IMG/VR virus record: IMGVR_UViG_3300036823_000040
Location: 1-29,518 of that record
From: a virus
Direction: 5' to 3' (one strand)
Length of the DNA: 29,518 bases
Position numbers and translations under genes: made by a program. Positions 27,841 to 29,518 of this stretch are shown piece after piece. A model generated the notes under the pieces. It was not told where the DNA came from. It was given only the letters and a program-made list of their open reading frames with translations, and ran no database searches. The first letter of the stretch is position 1; the number at the start of each line of letters is the position of its first letter.

Positions 27841-28309
27841 CGTCCAATACCTCCGTCACCGTCGCGGTCAGCGTCGCTTTGGACGACGCGGTTTGAGCCA
27901 TGTCTTGAGCGTCCTCATGGGCCTCAGACCCGGTGATGGTGAGGTTGCCGATCTGGACACCGTCTGAGCCACCAGTGAGCTGGTACACCACGGTGTAGGT
28001 ACTCGGATCGGCGGCATCGCACGCGGTGCATGTCGGCTGGATCCGGTACGCCACGTCGCAGCCTGCCGACCCGAAGCACTGTTTGGACAGCACTACTACG
28101 GCGAGGGTGATGCTGCTGGCATCCGGCGGGGTGTAGGTCGGAGGGGCGACGGTAGCCGCTGGCTCGGCGGGTGCCGGTGCGACCGTCGTCGTAGGGCTCG
28201 ACAACTGCGCGGGGCTCGTGTCGACCGGCAGGCCACCACACGCGCTCAGCCCCGCCACGATCGTCGCCGTGGCCACGCCAGCCAGTGCCAGCCTTGTGAA
28301 AAGTTTCAC
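27833..28309 (-). CDS. Secreted lipoprotein of unknown function
   Basis: 158 residues from the GTG at 28309, with GAGGAGA upstream; the stop of the glycosyltransferase gene overlaps its start. Residues 1-23 are a lipoprotein signal peptide (MKLFTRLALAGVATATIVAG) ending in the lipobox LSAC, so Cys24 is lipid-modified. A Pro/Thr/Ala linker (25-65) leads to a folded domain with the pattern CFGSAGCDVAYRIQPTCTAC. This is like the small domain of actinobacterial lipoproteins in which a CFGSAGCNV motif precedes strands and ends in TVTEV. It would sit on the outer face of the membrane. Lysogen surface change or exclusion of other phages is an inference from place. Confidence 0.8.
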   Translation of the reverse strand: MKLFTRLALAGVATATIVAGLSACGGLPVDTSPAQLSSPTTTVAPAPAEPAATVAPPTYTPPDASSITLAVVVLSKQCFGSAGCDVAYRIQPTCTACDAADPSTYTVVYQLTGGSDGVQIGNLTITGSEAHEDAQDMAQTASSKATLTATVTEVLDGG

Positions 28310-28920
28310 CAGCGGTCTCCTCGTCCACTCGTGTTGCCCGGTTTGCCGGGCCGTCCAGGGCCTACGTGATTCCAGATGAACGTCTGACGGGGCACATGCA
28401 CGAACCGCGCGCCGGCGTCCAGCATCCGCAGCCAGCAGCCCCAGTCGTCGTAGTCACAGCCTGCCGGGGCACCGAAGCCGCCCGCCTTCGTGAGCAGCGC
28501 CGTGCGCGCCAGGCTGGTAGTCTGGATGTAGCTGCGTGCCCGCAGCGTGGCCGCGTCGAACGGCCGGAAGTACATCGGCTCCAGCGACACGAACCGGGGG
28601 TTCTGCGGGATCAGTGGCACCGAGTACGCCACGTCCGCGTCGTGGTCCCGCACCGCTTCGCGCAGCTCTTGCAGGTGATAGGGCAGCATCGCGTCGTCGT
28701 CGTCCAGCATGGCGACCCACTCGGTCTCCGCTAGGCCGATACCGGCGTTCTTGGTGACCGCGGCGCCGGCGTGTTCCTTGTCGGTCACCACGATGATCTC
28801 GCGCGGCTGGTAGGTCTGCTGGTCCACTGAGCGCAGCGCCCGCTTCAACTGCTTCTCCCGGGTGGAAATGTGCGCGATCACCACCGTGATGTCGCTGGCC
28901 GGGTTCAGGTGGTAGCGCAT
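28306..28920 (-). CDS. Family 2 glycosyltransferase (GT-A)
   Basis: 204 residues from the ATG at 28920, with GGGGGT upstream; a further upstream start at 28953 would run deeper into the preceding gene. The GT-A fold is clear: DITVVIAHISTREKQLKRAL, then REIIVVTDKEHAGAAVTKNA, then the metal and sugar-nucleotide site MLDDDDAMLP (Asp73-76). The acceptor half (GCDYDDWGCWLRMLDAGARF) is typical of GT2 enzymes. It would transfer a sugar from a nucleotide donor; donor and acceptor cannot be read. It overlaps the next glycosyltransferase by 16 bases and the lipoprotein start by 4. Confidence 0.88.
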   Translation of the reverse strand: MRYHLNPASDITVVIAHISTREKQLKRALRSVDQQTYQPREIIVVTDKEHAGAAVTKNAGIGLAETEWVAMLDDDDAMLPYHLQELREAVRDHDADVAYSVPLIPQNPRFVSLEPMYFRPFDAATLRARSYIQTTSLARTALLTKAGGFGAPAGCDYDDWGCWLRMLDAGARFVHVPRQTFIWNHVGPGRPGKPGNTSGRGDRW

Positions 28921-29518
28921 GACGGCACCCCCAGCCCGAGCGCTGCTTGCCACAGCCCGATGTTGCCTTCGATCGTGTTGCGCCGCGCGGTCTGGATCCC
29001 GTTGGTGACCACATTGAGCCGGATCTCCGGGTCACGCAGGCGGCGCAGCACAGTCGGTAGGTGCACCGGGTCGTCCAGTAGGATGCCGTCCACGCCATGC
29101 CGGACGAAGCTGGCGTAAGGCCCGACGTTAGCGGCCACCGGGACGATGCCCAGCGCCATGCACTCCAGCGCCTTGATCCAGCTCTTGGACTCGTTGAACG
29201 TGGTGCGCGCCAGCGGGATCACCGACACGTCGAAATCCAGGGCGCGCAGGTAGTCCTCGGTGTCGTCGATCCAGTCGGTGACGGTCGCGCTCTCCAGCCC
29301 GTAGGCTTTCCCGCCGAACACGCTGAGCGTGTCCTGGTGCCCGGCGTTGACCGGTGCGGTCATCCACCGGTTGAGCGCCCGCACCCAGCCGTCGTTCCAA
29401 TCGTCGACGTGGTGCCGCGATCCGCCCCAGCCCAGGTGCAGGTTCGTGGTGTCACCCTGGCGCAGGTAGCTGTCCGAGCGCAGCGTCCACGCGGGGATGA
29501 AATTGGGAACCACGGTGA
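28905..29518 (-). CDS. GT-B glycosyltransferase, C-terminal part (N-terminus beyond window)
   Basis: At least 202 residues; the frame stays open to the window edge and the first visible GTG (29513) falls in the middle of a domain, so the gene probably begins outside. The visible part is the donor-binding half of a GT4-type GT-B enzyme: it opens with VPNFIPAWTL, then LDFDVSVIPLARTTFNESKS, then IKALECMALGIVPVAANVGP. The last part includes the E-x7-E-like region and a closing helix. It works with the adjacent GT2 enzyme in one operon, probably building a short glycan. Confidence 0.85.
   Translation of the reverse strand, partial: TVVPNFIPAWTLRSDSYLRQGDTTNLHLGWGGSRHHVDDWNDGWVRALNRWMTAPVNAGHQDTLSVFGGKAYGLESATVTDWIDDTEDYLRALDFDVSVIPLARTTFNESKSWIKALECMALGIVPVAANVGPYASFVRHGVDGILLDDPVHLPTVLRRLRDPEIRLNVVTNGIQTARRNTIEGNIGLWQAALGLGVPSCATT

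Overview
The window looks like part of the genome of a tailed actinobacteriophage (siphovirus type) or a closely related prophage. The signs are high GC (roughly two thirds by eye), frequent GTG starts, -10 boxes of the TANNNT type, tight gene packing with ATGA and TGATG overlaps, and a complete head and long-tail gene order. No integrase, endolysin or CRISPR array was found. The host is probably a high-GC actinobacterium; the genus cannot be read from the sequence.

Layout. (1) 1-4203, minus strand: an early or accessory operon read leftward from a promoter at 4211-4239. Its order is a small conserved protein, a protein built from eight 11-residue repeats, a Cas4/RecB-like Fe-S exonuclease, a 47-residue charged peptide, a Pro/Ala-rich possible ssDNA-binding protein with its own promoter, a 326-bp stretch with no firm gene, a ParB-like protein of clearly lower GC, and a gene cut by the window edge. 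(2) 4204-4364: divergent control region with a 10-bp-stem leader hairpin. (3) 4365-8426, plus strand: one 1353-residue protein joining a Toprim domain, a D5-type SF3 helicase, a 3'-5' exonuclease and a family A DNA polymerase. Its AT-rich interdomain linker carries twelve copies of a 7-bp motif in both orientations. (4) 8469-19315: HTH protein, small conserved protein, small and large terminase, portal, MuF-like head protein, scaffold, a 29-residue membrane peptide, major capsid protein (bracketed by two perfect hairpins), connectors, tail terminator and tail tube. (5) 19352-26489: tail chaperones with a -1 frameshift at CCCAAAA, tape measure, distal tail protein and minor tail proteins. (6) 26503-27523: small membrane and helical proteins, closed by a strong terminator. 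(7) 27640-29518, minus strand, convergent: Cys-containing peptide, lipoprotein and two glycosyltransferases.

How it fits together. The minus operon supplies recombination or replication accessory functions. The giant fusion could supply priming-associated, helicase, proofreading and polymerase activities in one chain, and the iteron-like array inside its own gene is a good candidate for its replication origin. The rightward genes build the virion. The glycosyltransferases may modify virion proteins or host surface sugars, and the lipoprotein may act on the lysogen or infected-cell surface.

The most unusual item is the pairing of the one-chain helicase-polymerase with the embedded repeat array (6299-6632). 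The array repeats a DNA word in several reading frames and both orientations, so DNA-level selection explains it better than protein-level selection does.
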